NCBI GenBank assembly: GCA_026195895.1 | Contig: JAPHRO010000015.1 | Span: 1-64,000, forward strand | Length of the DNA: 64,000 nucleotides | Direction of reading: 5' to 3' | Source: Gammaproteobacteria bacterium | GTDB taxonomy: Bacteria; Pseudomonadota; Gammaproteobacteria; SZUA-229 | In this document: positions 8,101 to 16,974 of the stretch, piece after piece | Numbering within the stretch: position 1 is the stretch's first letter | Layout: every line of letters begins with the position of its first letter | Position numbers and translations under genes: made by a program | Notes under the pieces: model-generated | The model's database searches: none | The model's input: the letters and a program-made list of their open reading frames with translations, nothing else | What the model was told of the DNA's origin: nothing

Positions 8101-9377
8101 GTGCACGTCATAGCCATCTGCCTTTTGCAATATTACTGATGTTGGCCTGGCGCAATATCTGGCGTCACCGGCGGCGCACCCTGATTACGCTAAGTTCCAT
8201 TGCGGTCGGTTTTGCACTGTCGGTGCTGATGATTGGGCTGGGTGATGGTTCGCATAACTCAATGATTCGCAATGCTATCAAGCTGGGTGAAGGTCACCTG
8301 ACGGTACAGCGGCGGGGTTATATCGAAGCGCCAGCCAATCATAAATATCTGGCCGATGGCCAGGCGTTACAGGCAAAACTGGACACACTCAGGGTGGCGG
8401 GCAGTGTCGAGCCACGCATTGCGCTGCAGGTGCTTGCCAGTACTGCGAATAATTCAGTCGGCGCCGGGCTGGAAGGTCTAAGTTCGCGGGAAGATCAGCG
8501 CGTTGCCATGTTGCAATCCCAGTTAGTGGATGGGCAATGGCTGACAGCAGGGGATGCGCGTGGCATTGTCATTGGCGATGGTATGGCGAGTAAACTTAAG
8601 GCCAAAGTCGGCGGCAAGGTGGTGTTGATGGCCGGCAAACAGGGCGGTGATTCCCAGGCGCAACTAGCCCGGGTGCGGGGTGTTTTTGATTCCAGAGTGG
8701 ATGAGCTGGATGATTATTTAATTCTCAGTGATATTCAGTTTGCCCGACGTTTTCTGGAAGGTGAAGGGGCTGATCCTGAGCTGGAACCGGTGACGCGCTT
8801 TGCAATTTTTTTGCATGATCCGGATAGCATGGCTGACTGGAAGGCACAGCTAAAGTCGTCGCTTGAGACGAATCGGGTGGTGGTGCTGGACTGGGAGGAG
8901 ATGATGCCACAACTGGTGCAGTTCGTTTTTGTCGACGATGCCGCTAACTATATCTTCCTGCTGCTGATTCTAATCATGGTGGTGTTCGGCATACTCAATA
9001 CCGTATTGATGAGCGTACTGGAGCGCACCCGTGAGTTTGGTCTGCTGCGGGCGCTGGGGCTGGGTCGACACCAGCTATTAATGCTGGTGTTCTGTGAATC
9101 CCTGTTGCTGAGTCTGCTGGCGGTGAGCATTGGCTGGGTTGCTGGCGGCGGTACTCACCTGTGGTTTGCCTCTCGTGGCATTGATGTGGCGGCATTAATG
9201 GGTAGCGGCAGCACCGCAATGATGGGTACTTTTATGGACCCGGTGATTTATACCGAGCTGTCATGGGATCGTATTGTGCAGCTCACGGTGATTATTTTTA
9301 GCGCCACGCTGGGCAGTGGTATTTACCCCGCGATCAAGGCGTCGCGCGTGACGCCGGTGGAGGCGTTGCGCACATGA
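8097..9377 (+). CDS. ABC transporter permease, FtsX/LolE/MacB type (2)
   Basis: 426 residues. The start at 8097 overlaps the previous stop (ATGA) and follows CGGAGGTG; a longer in-frame start at 8058 would overlap the upstream gene more deeply and has no better site. It has the same topology as the preceding permease: LAWRNIWRHRRRTLITLSSI and one helix at the N-terminus, a periplasmic core, then three C-terminal helices with ILNTVLMSVLERTREFGLLR, the conserved cytoplasmic coupling helix that contacts the ATPase. Two non-identical permeases suggest a heterodimer like LolC/LolE. The ATPase gene follows 34 bases downstream. Confidence 0.87.
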   Translation: MSARHSHLPFAILLMLAWRNIWRHRRRTLITLSSIAVGFALSVLMIGLGDGSHNSMIRNAIKLGEGHLTVQRRGYIEAPANHKYLADGQALQAKLDTLRVAGSVEPRIALQVLASTANNSVGAGLEGLSSREDQRVAMLQSQLVDGQWLTAGDARGIVIGDGMASKLKAKVGGKVVLMAGKQGGDSQAQLARVRGVFDSRVDELDDYLILSDIQFARRFLEGEGADPELEPVTRFAIFLHDPDSMADWKAQLKSSLETNRVVVLDWEEMMPQLVQFVFVDDAANYIFLLLILIMVVFGILNTVLMSVLERTREFGLLRALGLGRHQLLMLVFCESLLLSLLAVSIGWVAGGGTHLWFASRGIDVAALMGSGSTAMMGTFMDPVIYTELSWDRIVQLTVIIFSATLGSGIYPAIKASRVTPVEALRT

Positions 9378-9411
9378 CAGCAAACAACTTAGACCGTTGG
9401 AAGTAACAGCT

Positions 9412-10122
9412 ATGGCACTACTGACATTACAGGGTATCGATAAAATCTATCAGCAGGGTGAACTGGAAGTGCATGCATTACAGAACATCGACCTGACGGT
9501 GGAAGAAGGTGAATTTGCCGCCCTGGTCGGACCCTCCGGTTCGGGCAAGACCACCTTGTTAAATATTATTGGCGGGCTGGATGCACCCAGCCATGGCAGT
9601 ATTTTGCTCAACGGCACGGAAACCACCACGTTGAAGGAATCACAGCTATCTGATTTTCGGCTGTTCGAGCTGGGTTTTGTATTTCAGGCCTACAATCTGG
9701 TGCCGGTGCTAAGTGCGCTGGAGAATGTTGAGCTGGTGATGGTGCTGCAGGGTCGGCATGCCGTTGAACGACGTGAACGAGCCGAGCATTATCTGCAACT
9801 GGTGGGGCTGGAAAAAGTCATGCAGCGCCGTCCATCGGCGTTGAGTGGTGGCCAGCAACAACGCGTCGCCGTGGCCCGTGCGCTGGCGGCTGCACCGCGG
9901 CTGGTGCTGGCAGATGAACCCACGGCCAATCTGGATTCGGAAAACGCCACCGCCCTGCTCGATATCATGCATAAATTATCCCATGAAGAAAAAACTACTT
10001 TTATTTTCTCCACCCATGATGTGCGCGTCATGGAACGGGCAGAGCGCATCATTACTCTGCGTGACGGCGGTATTGTGAGTGATGAAGTGGTGGAACGTCA
10101 TCAGCATGAGCATGCGACTTAA
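9412..10122 (+). CDS. ABC transporter ATP-binding protein, LolD/MacB type
   Basis: 236-residue nucleotide-binding subunit. Visible motifs in order are Walker A GPSGSGKTTLLN (about residues 41-52), Q-loop FQAYNLVPVLSALENV, signature LSGGQQQRVAVARAL, Walker B LVLADEPTANLD and H-loop FSTHD. The LTLQGIDKIYQQGELEVHAL opening and Q-loop are those of the LolD/MacB/FtsE group that pairs with FtsX-type permeases. ATG 9412 has GGAAG eight bases upstream and is preferred over an in-frame TTG at 9397. The ATPase would drive the two preceding permeases. Confidence 0.9.
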   Translation: MALLTLQGIDKIYQQGELEVHALQNIDLTVEEGEFAALVGPSGSGKTTLLNIIGGLDAPSHGSILLNGTETTTLKESQLSDFRLFELGFVFQAYNLVPVLSALENVELVMVLQGRHAVERRERAEHYLQLVGLEKVMQRRPSALSGGQQQRVAVARALAAAPRLVLADEPTANLDSENATALLDIMHKLSHEEKTTFIFSTHDVRVMERAERIITLRDGGIVSDEVVERHQHEHAT

Positions 10123-11338
10123 TCCCGCGCTACTATCGGCATTACTGTTGATTGCATCGGTGGTGCTATCAATGGCTCAGGCGACTGAACTGACCGGGCG
10201 TTTTTCCATGCTGGCCAGCACGGCACAGGCTGAACCCGGTGACTGGGGCTATATTGATGCAGATAACGATACACTCACCGCCGATCAGCAAAGCCTGCGC
10301 CTGATGTTGCAAGGTGTGCAGAACGAAGCCGAATGGTCACTGCATGTTAAAACATTAAGACAGCATCAGAGTGCTTATCCATTGGCAGGGCATCATGCCA
10401 GTGAACTGTTTCGCTACCGGGATCTGGCTAACGACTGGCTGGATGAAATCCGCAGCGATAGCCGTACCCGCATAGGTTATGAAATCGACCGGGCAGCCTA
10501 TAAACACCAGTTCAATAACATAACGCTGAGTCTCGGTCGTCAGCCCATCGACTGGGGCAGTGGCCGCTTCTGGCAGCCGTTAAATATATTCGGCGCTTTT
10601 GCGCCAACAGATCTGGATACCGATTTCAAACCGGGTATTGATGCTGCGGTGCTCGATTATTACCCCTCGGCTTTTTCATCATTAACCGCAGTGTATGTGC
10701 TGGCACCTGAAGATAACGCCGCTATTGATAACAGTAGTGCGCTGCATTATCGCCGACAGCTAGGTGAAACATCGGAAGTAGCGGTACTGGCTGGTAGCGT
10801 GACTAATAATAAAGTGTTTGGTGCGTCTTTTGAAAGCGACTGGCAGGGTTTAGGCTGGCGTGTTGAAGCCGCCCACTACAACTTTGAACAGCCGAATGAC
10901 AACAGCACTTTCTGGATTGCCGGTATCGACTATCAGTTTGGCGATGGCACACTGGTTGCTGTTGAGTGGTACAACAATAGTCGCGGCGTCAACAACGAAG
11001 CCGCGCTGGCCTCTATGCAATCTGACCTCTGGCTGGAATATGGTTTGCAACAGCATACGGGCAAACGCGTGCTGGGATTGCTGCTGGATAGAGACATCAC
11101 TCCATTGCTGCATGGCAGTTATAATCTGTTACTCAGTGGTCTGAAAGATGCAGACAATCAGTTAGCCAGCTCCATCTTGCACCAGTTTAATCTAGTGTAT
11201 TCGGTTACCGATGAATCTGATTTATTAGTATCATTGCTGTATGCCAATGGCAAAGGTTTGAATCAACAGGATGAGCCGCAATCTGAATTCGGCCACACAC
11301 CGATGAATATGACAGTGCGACTGCGTTTTTATTTTTAG
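10106..11338 (+). CDS. Outer-membrane beta-barrel protein of the LolA-like/ABC operon
   Basis: About 410 residues. The start (10106, or 10112) lies inside the end of the ATPase gene, so translation is probably coupled. A signal peptide ends SVVLSMAQA. The mature part is rich in alternating aromatic/polar strands, such as WQGLGWRVEAAHYNFEQ and LNMTVRLRFYF-like strands, and ends in Phe, the C-terminal signal used by the BAM complex for outer-membrane insertion. No specific porin family was recognised; it could be a channel, a receptor, or the acceptor for the exported cargo. It ends the operon and is followed by a 261-base gap. Confidence 0.72.
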   Translation: MSMRLNPALLSALLLIASVVLSMAQATELTGRFSMLASTAQAEPGDWGYIDADNDTLTADQQSLRLMLQGVQNEAEWSLHVKTLRQHQSAYPLAGHHASELFRYRDLANDWLDEIRSDSRTRIGYEIDRAAYKHQFNNITLSLGRQPIDWGSGRFWQPLNIFGAFAPTDLDTDFKPGIDAAVLDYYPSAFSSLTAVYVLAPEDNAAIDNSSALHYRRQLGETSEVAVLAGSVTNNKVFGASFESDWQGLGWRVEAAHYNFEQPNDNSTFWIAGIDYQFGDGTLVAVEWYNNSRGVNNEAALASMQSDLWLEYGLQQHTGKRVLGLLLDRDITPLLHGSYNLLLSGLKDADNQLASSILHQFNLVYSVTDESDLLVSLLYANGKGLNQQDEPQSEFGHTPMNMTVRLRFYF

Positions 11339-11599
11339 TGGGATTTTATCGCGCGTGAAATGCTGTGGATATTAAAGTCGATATATCGCGTCGCTAAAAT
11401 AAATATTTTAACTGGGAATTCGCCCGAACACTGTCCATCTGTTCTGACCCGGTTATTGATTTATTCTGATCAGCAATAATGACCTGAATCAATACATATA
11501 TCATTACTCATGCAATAGCAGATAGGTAGGCGTAATATTTTAAGATTGAACACATATTTTCTGCATTGATAATCGAAGCGATTTTGGAATTACTATATA

Positions 11600-12508
11600 A
11601 TGAGCAAAGAACAAGGCGATCCACCTAAAGTACAGACTGAAGACAAACTGACTCTGGTTAAGGCTGCTGATCCAGTTGAATCGGATGCAACATCTAAACA
11701 AACTAAAAAACTCAGAAATAAAGCCTATCGAAAGTTTCAGCAGGAAGAAGAGCTGAAGCCTTTCCAGGCCGAGCTCATCAAGATGCAGCAGCACCTGGAA
11801 CAAACTAAAAAGCGCATGATTATTCTGTTTGAAGGCCGTGATGCAGCGGGTAAAGGCGGAACCATACGGCGAGTCACACGCTATATGAATGAAAAACACT
11901 ATCGTGTGGTGGCTTTGGGTAAGCCAACGGAAAGTGAAAAAACCGAATGGTTTTTTCAGAAATATGTGCGCCAGTTTCCAAGCGGTGGCGAAGTGGTTTT
12001 ATTTGATCGGAGCTGGTATAACCGGGCGATGGTTGAACCGGTATTTGGTTTTTGTACTGAAGAAGAATACAAAAACTTTAACCGTGGTGTTTCCGGTTTT
12101 GAAAAAGATCTGATCCGACAGGGTACTATTCTGGTTAAGCTATATTTTAGTGTAACCCGAGAAGAGCAGGCGCGCAGATTTGAGCGTCGGAAAACAGACC
12201 CGCTTAGACAATGGAAGCTGAGTGAGGTTGATGTTCAGGCACAGGAACGCTGGGATGATTTTACCAACGTTAAGTACCAGATGTTAAAAAAAACCCACAC
12301 CACCCATGCGCCCTGGAAAATTATTCGTTCCAATGATAAACACCTGGCCCGGCTGAATGCCATGAAAGTAATATTGAACTCAGTTCCCTATGAGCGTGGC
12401 AATCCGGACCTGGATTTTGTGCCTGACCCGAAAATCGTTATTTCAGGATCAAGGGAGCTGGAAATGATGGAAGCGCAACGCTTACGCAGTGGCAAGTTTC
12501 AGGCCTGA
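11600..12508 (+). CDS. ppk2: Polyphosphate kinase 2 (PPK2) family protein
   Basis: Transfers phosphate between polyphosphate and nucleoside di- or monophosphates. 302 residues, with a charged, probably disordered N-terminus of about 45 residues. The P-loop is FEGRDAAGKGGTI (about residues 76-88) and Walker B is VVLFDRSWYNRAMVEPV (about 132-148); these, with RFERRKTDPLRQWKLSEVD, define PPK2. ATG 11600 has only a weak GGAATT upstream. The single PPK2 domain is consistent with class I or III; class cannot be fixed by eye. The gene stands alone and is followed by a terminator hairpin. Confidence 0.92.
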   Translation: MSKEQGDPPKVQTEDKLTLVKAADPVESDATSKQTKKLRNKAYRKFQQEEELKPFQAELIKMQQHLEQTKKRMIILFEGRDAAGKGGTIRRVTRYMNEKHYRVVALGKPTESEKTEWFFQKYVRQFPSGGEVVLFDRSWYNRAMVEPVFGFCTEEEYKNFNRGVSGFEKDLIRQGTILVKLYFSVTREEQARRFERRKTDPLRQWKLSEVDVQAQERWDDFTNVKYQMLKKTHTTHAPWKIIRSNDKHLARLNAMKVILNSVPYERGNPDLDFVPDPKIVISGSRELEMMEAQRLRSGKFQA

Positions 12509-12539
12509 GGGCATTTTAATCGCTGGGCGTTTGAGCCAT

Positions 12540-12561
12540 AAAGGGAGTTTGCCTCCCTTTT
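12540..12561 (+). terminator. Rho-independent terminator after ppk2
   Basis: AAAGGGAG (12540-12547) pairs with CTCCCTTT (12553-12560) around a five-base loop, with a short T tract, 31 bases after the ppk2 stop and just ahead of the convergent phnD-like gene. Confidence 0.75.
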
Positions 12562-12594
12562 CTGTTAAAGGCTGCATAAACAGGTTTAAACATG

Positions 12595-13455
12595 CTAGTT
12601 ATTTACGAGCTGTTGATTGATTAAAAACCTTGTGTCTTGCTGGTAGCTGAAATGTCTGGCATTGAGCAGCAGCATGTGAATGCTGTCGTACTCTTCATCC
12701 TCTGCTTTAACCAGATTGGTGCCGCCGGTGTAGCGTTGACGTAAATTTTTAAGTGCCTTATGGCCGTCCTCGGATAACAGGGCAGCGCGAATTTTTTCTT
12801 TCAGGTTGTCCGGTATACGTTTACTCGCCGTAATTGCCTGATTGGGGTAGGGCAGGTGGGTATGTATGGATTTGGTATAAACTTTGTTTTTATCAAATAT
12901 TTCATGATTCTTTTTGGGTAAAACCCCGGCCACACAGGTTCCGTTTTTTACGTTCTCATAAACATTGTTCCAGCCTTTGACTTCAACATGTATCGGTTGT
13001 TTCTCTGGGTCTCTGAAATGACTGAACAGGTTCAACATCCCAAAATTGGGCGAACCGGGCGCACATGTTTTTTCCCCGATCAGGTCATCCAGTTTATTAA
13101 TGGCGGTATTGCCTGCCTGGGTGATGACTCGCCAACGCAGAAGATGGGGGATTTTTACAATGATATTGTGTTCGATATTATGAATTCGCCAGTCTACAAA
13201 ATGCGGCCCGTCGAAAACCAGATCGTATTTTCCGGCGCGCATATCTCTGGCATATTCTGCCCAGCTATGCTGGTGTTTGTATATAAACTGCTTGCCTGTC
13301 GTTTTAGTTAAAAAGCTGGCGATGGGACTGTAAACTTTATTGCCTTTTTCGGCTGTTTCTCGGGGAGGTGCGGTAAACAGGTAGGCGCTAAACACTGTTT
13401 GTGGAATTAGTACAGTCAAAAGAATCAAAACTATTCGTGTTTTTAAAATGCGCAT
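12595..13455 (-). CDS. PhnD-like periplasmic substrate-binding protein (phosphate/phosphonate-type)
   Basis: 286 residues from ATG 13455, which has AAGGAG eight bases upstream. A signal peptide (ILKTRIVLILLTVLIPQ) ends FSA. The mature sequence has the PhnD/SsuA-like type-2 binding-protein pattern: VYSPIASFLTKTTGKQF, then YDLVFDGPHFVDWR, then IGEKTCAPGSPNFGM and WNNVYENVKNGTCVAGVLP, matching the two-lobed fold. No permease or ATPase gene accompanies it, so it is either an orphan receptor or acts as a sensor. Ligand unknown. A tandem repeat lies upstream of its start. Confidence 0.8.
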   Translation of the reverse strand: MRILKTRIVLILLTVLIPQTVFSAYLFTAPPRETAEKGNKVYSPIASFLTKTTGKQFIYKHQHSWAEYARDMRAGKYDLVFDGPHFVDWRIHNIEHNIIVKIPHLLRWRVITQAGNTAINKLDDLIGEKTCAPGSPNFGMLNLFSHFRDPEKQPIHVEVKGWNNVYENVKNGTCVAGVLPKKNHEIFDKNKVYTKSIHTHLPYPNQAITASKRIPDNLKEKIRAALLSEDGHKALKNLRQRYTGGTNLVKAEDEEYDSIHMLLLNARHFSYQQDTRFLINQQLVNN

Positions 13456-13495
13456 ATCAATAGCTCCTTGCATGGTCTTTTTATGTTAATTAAAT

Positions 13496-13527
13496 AAGTG
13501 CTTTATTTAAAAAGCGCTTTATTTAAA
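13496..13527 (-). repeat. 16-base tandem repeat upstream of the PhnD-like gene
   Basis: AAGTGCTTTATTTAAA (13496-13511) is followed directly by AAGCGCTTTATTTAAA (13512-13527), with 15 of 16 bases identical. It sits 40-72 bases upstream of the PhnD-like start, where a regulator-binding site would act. Further out, GGATGTT/AACATCC (13575-13593) forms a small hairpin in the same divergent promoter region. Confidence 0.6.
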
Positions 13528-13725
13528 GTAGAGGCTATAAGCACGACTATTTATATTCAATAGGTGTTTCTCCCGGATGTTCAGAAAACATCCCGCTGGC
13601 AGGTGTGCTGTGCAAATTGGGGAAAATATCCTTTGGTTTTTTAATAAAGACTATGTGCAGAGCAACATATCCGTTAATGCCAGTGTTTGTTAAAATCAGC
13701 AATAATTACCGAGAGTTTGTTATTT

Positions 13726-14340
13726 ATGTACGAAGGTGAACGCTTCAATAGTATTACGCACCTGATTGGCGCTGTCGCGGCGCTTGCAGGTTGTGCCGTT
13801 CTGGTGGTATTTGCTGCGATGCAGGGCGACCCGTGGAAAATCGTCAGTTTCAGTATTTATGGGGCCACGCTGTTTCTGCTTTATCTGTTCTCGGTGCTTT
13901 ATCATAGCCTGCAGGGTGATGTGAAACAGATATTCCGTCGCCTTGATCATCTGGCCATATATTTATTGATTGCCGGCACCTACACCCCTTTTACCCTGGT
14001 CACTCTCAATGGAGCATGGGGCTGGTCAATTTTTGGCATTGTCTGGGGACTGGCATTAATGGGTATGGTAATTGAGTTCATCCCGCAAAAGAAAAGAGTC
14101 TTGCCGATTATTATTTATCTGGCGATGGGCTGGATATGTTTAGTTGCGCTCAAGCCATTATTGCAGGTGCTGCCCATGGTTGGTTTCTGGTGGTTACTGG
14201 CGGGTGGTTTATTTTATACCTTTGGTGTTATTTTTTATGTGTTCGATAAAAAGGTAAAACATTTTCACGGTATCTGGCATTTGTTTGTGCTGGCGGGAAG
14301 TGTTTGCCATTATTTTACGGTGTTATTGTATGTGTTGTGA
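13726..14340 (+). CDS. Hemolysin III / TrhA (YqfA) family membrane protein
   Basis: 204 residues from ATG 13726 (MYEGERFNSITHLIGAVAAL), the standard opening of this seven-helix family related to PAQR receptors. The metal-site histidines are at LYHSLQGD near the N-terminal third and in HFHGIWHLFVLAGSVCHYF at the C-terminus. The bacterial members influence membrane energetics and homeostasis; a haemolytic role is not established for most. It is monocistronic, divergent from the PhnD-like gene. An in-frame TTG at 13687 is less likely as the start. Confidence 0.9.
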   Translation: MYEGERFNSITHLIGAVAALAGCAVLVVFAAMQGDPWKIVSFSIYGATLFLLYLFSVLYHSLQGDVKQIFRRLDHLAIYLLIAGTYTPFTLVTLNGAWGWSIFGIVWGLALMGMVIEFIPQKKRVLPIIIYLAMGWICLVALKPLLQVLPMVGFWWLLAGGLFYTFGVIFYVFDKKVKHFHGIWHLFVLAGSVCHYFTVLLYVL

Positions 14341-14550
14341 TAAATGACGGCGCAAATCATAGGTGCGGCTGCGCATGGGTTCGATTATTATTGGCAACTG
14401 GTGCGGTTTGTATAAATAAAAATGAGACAACCCATAAATAAAATATACCCTCTATACACTTTTCAATTATGGATCCCTGTATTAGCTTAAGCTGATGGTG
14501 AGCAATTATTGTCACCTTTAAGTTATTATAAAAATATAAACACCGGTGGC

Positions 14551-16770
14551 ATGGCCGTTCAGGTCGTTGCCGAGTCTGTTACAATTCGTCGCAAGATGTC
14601 CAAGTCAAAAAATTCCTTTTCCAGTAATCTGCAAACTGCTCTTGCCTGGCCTGAACGAGAGGCAAAGCAATGGATAGATCATTTGTATCAGTCCATTCGT
14701 GCCGATAATCAGCGGGCGGTTCTGCTGCTCACCGGTGACGCAGACTTCTACTTGCCGACCAGCCGTTTTTTTCTGGCAGCGCTTTCCGGTGATTCTGTAT
14801 TGTGGCTATCGTCAGATATTGCTGATGCCCTGCCTGCGAACAAAGCGCGTACCCAGTTAGGCAAAGAATATGATGCCATTGTATTCGATGCTCGTGCGCA
14901 ATTTGATGTGGATGCGTTTGGAGCTGTTATCGGTACTTTGCGTGGCGGTGGTCTGTTATTGCTGTTGCTGCCTGAAATAGCAAGTACACCAGAATTCAAC
15001 ACCAGTCGTTTTCTGCAACGGTTATGGTCGTTGCTGCAAAACCAACCGGGTGTTTATTTTCTGCGGCAGGGACAGGCCTTACCTGAGATACAGCAATCTG
15101 AGACAAAACCACGAACCGAAATCGCCACCGTCGCACCTTTTTGCACTATCGAGCAGCAACAGGTTGTTGCAGCAATCGAGGACAATGTCAGGCAGCAGCG
15201 GCGCTGCCCAATTGTGCTGATATCTGATCGGGGGCGGGGTAAATCATCGGCTTTAGGTCTGGCTGCAGGGCGCTTGTTGCAACAGGGCGTAAAAAAAATA
15301 ATTGTCACTGCACCGCGACTGAGCACCTGCGATCCGGTTTTTTTTCATGCGGCTCAGCAGTGTCCGCAAGCCAGTTCGGAGCGAGCAAAATTAACTTTGG
15401 GTGATGCACAGTTAGTATTTATGGCGCCGGATGCCCTGCTTGAAGCACAACCCGATGCTGACTTGCTACTGGTGGATGAGGCCTCGGCCATTCCCTTGCC
15501 CTTGCTGGAACAATTTCTTGCCAGTTATCCGGCCAGTGTGTTTGCCAGCACCATACATGGTTATGAAGGCACTGGCCGTGGTTTTGTGCTGAAATTTAAC
15601 AAGGTGCTGGATGCATATACCCCGGGGTGGCAACAGTTCAAAATGGAAACTCCGGTACGCTGGCGACAGGGGGATCCGGTGGAGCAGTGGGTTGATAAAT
15701 TGCTGTGTCTGGATGCGGAATTGCCAGAGGTCTCGGCGGCCAGGGTAATAGATGTCAGTTTGCTAAAGCTGGTATTACTGGATCGAGATGAGCTAATTGC
15801 GAATGCCGATAAATTATCTTCGCTATTTGGCCTGCTGGTATATGCGCATTACCGCACCCAGCCGTCTGATTTTCGTCATATGCTGGATGATCCCGGGGTG
15901 CGCATTTATACCCTTGAGTGCCAGCAGCAAATTCTGGCGGCGGTGCTGGTGAATGAAGAAGGCGGGCTGGATGAAAAATTATCGAACGAAATATACCGGG
16001 GTGCGCGACGCCCGCGTGGGCATTTACTGGCGCAGACGCTGACTTTCCACGCTGGTTGTGAGTCGGCTGCGACACTCAGGTATGCTCGAGTGATGCGCAT
16101 TGCGGTGCACCCGGAATTGCAGGGACAGGGTCTGGGGTCGTGTTTATTGCAGCAGGTCATAGCGGCGGAAAGACGGCAGGGTGTAGATGCCATAGGCACC
16201 AGCTTTGGTGCCACGCCGGATTTATTGCGTTTCTGGCAGCGCTCTGATTTTGCTCTGGTGCGAATGGGATTTACCCGGGATCATGCCAGTGGCAGCCATT
16301 CAGCGGTGATGCTCAGGCCGCTCACTGAACAGGGTGAGTTCGTGTTTCAGGCGGTACGTCAGCGTTTTCAGCATTATTTGTCCAGCTGGTTAGCTGGGCC
16401 GTTAGCAGGACTGGCCAAAAATATGGCCTCGTTGCTGAGGAATGATCTACGCGAAGATGGGCTGACATTATCCGAATCTGACTGGCAGGATATACGGTCC
16501 TTTGCGCAGACCCGACGAGGCTATGAAGCCTGCATGTGGCCGTTGATTAAACTGGTTCGGCGAGCGCCTCGACTGCTTGAGGCGCTTACCGAAGATGAGC
16601 GCAAGGTCATAGCGGCGCGTATCCAGAACAACATGGCCTGGCCGGATACTATTAAATACATCAATGTATCGGGAAAAGCGCAAGCGGTAATACGCCTGCG
16701 TCAGGCAATTGCCAGCCTGTTGAAGATTTATCAGTTGCGATATATTGAGGACAAACACAGCCTGTTGTGA
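14551..16770 (+). CDS. tmcA: tRNA(Met) cytidine acetyltransferase TmcA
   Basis: Acetylates the wobble cytidine (ac4C34) of elongator tRNA-Met using acetyl-CoA and ATP. About 739 residues: an N-terminal DUF1726-like domain, an RNA-helicase-like module with P-loop SDRGRGKSSALGLAAG (about residues 224-239) and LLVDEASAIPLPLLEQF (about 305), then a GNAT module with MRIAVHPELQGQGLGSCLL (about 515-533), and a C-terminal tRNA-binding tail. TFHAGCESAATLRYARVMRI is typical of the family. The start is uncertain: TTG 14509, ATG 14551 and ATG 14596 share the frame and none has a strong ribosome-binding site. Monocistronic. Confidence 0.93.
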   Translation: MAVQVVAESVTIRRKMSKSKNSFSSNLQTALAWPEREAKQWIDHLYQSIRADNQRAVLLLTGDADFYLPTSRFFLAALSGDSVLWLSSDIADALPANKARTQLGKEYDAIVFDARAQFDVDAFGAVIGTLRGGGLLLLLLPEIASTPEFNTSRFLQRLWSLLQNQPGVYFLRQGQALPEIQQSETKPRTEIATVAPFCTIEQQQVVAAIEDNVRQQRRCPIVLISDRGRGKSSALGLAAGRLLQQGVKKIIVTAPRLSTCDPVFFHAAQQCPQASSERAKLTLGDAQLVFMAPDALLEAQPDADLLLVDEASAIPLPLLEQFLASYPASVFASTIHGYEGTGRGFVLKFNKVLDAYTPGWQQFKMETPVRWRQGDPVEQWVDKLLCLDAELPEVSAARVIDVSLLKLVLLDRDELIANADKLSSLFGLLVYAHYRTQPSDFRHMLDDPGVRIYTLECQQQILAAVLVNEEGGLDEKLSNEIYRGARRPRGHLLAQTLTFHAGCESAATLRYARVMRIAVHPELQGQGLGSCLLQQVIAAERRQGVDAIGTSFGATPDLLRFWQRSDFALVRMGFTRDHASGSHSAVMLRPLTEQGEFVFQAVRQRFQHYLSSWLAGPLAGLAKNMASLLRNDLREDGLTLSESDWQDIRSFAQTRRGYEACMWPLIKLVRRAPRLLEALTEDERKVIAARIQNNMAWPDTIKYINVSGKAQAVIRLRQAIASLLKIYQLRYIEDKHSLL

Positions 16771-16974
16771 TTACATTAGCTAGTCATCTACTGGCCTGTG
16801 TTTAGCAATAATTTTTCAGTGGCCGTTCGGTATTCCTGTGTTATCAGGTGCGATTGCCTGACAGTTTGTTAACAACATTTTTGTATTAGCTGAATTTAAT
16901 GCACTGGGATAAAGTTCACTGTTCCCCGGCAACAGTGGCATATAATTTATCGCGGTCTAATAAGGATTAAGCAA

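Noticed and set aside
14341-14508. tRNA-like GGTTCGATT motif
   Set aside because: No acceptor stem, anticodon arm or CCA could be paired around it.
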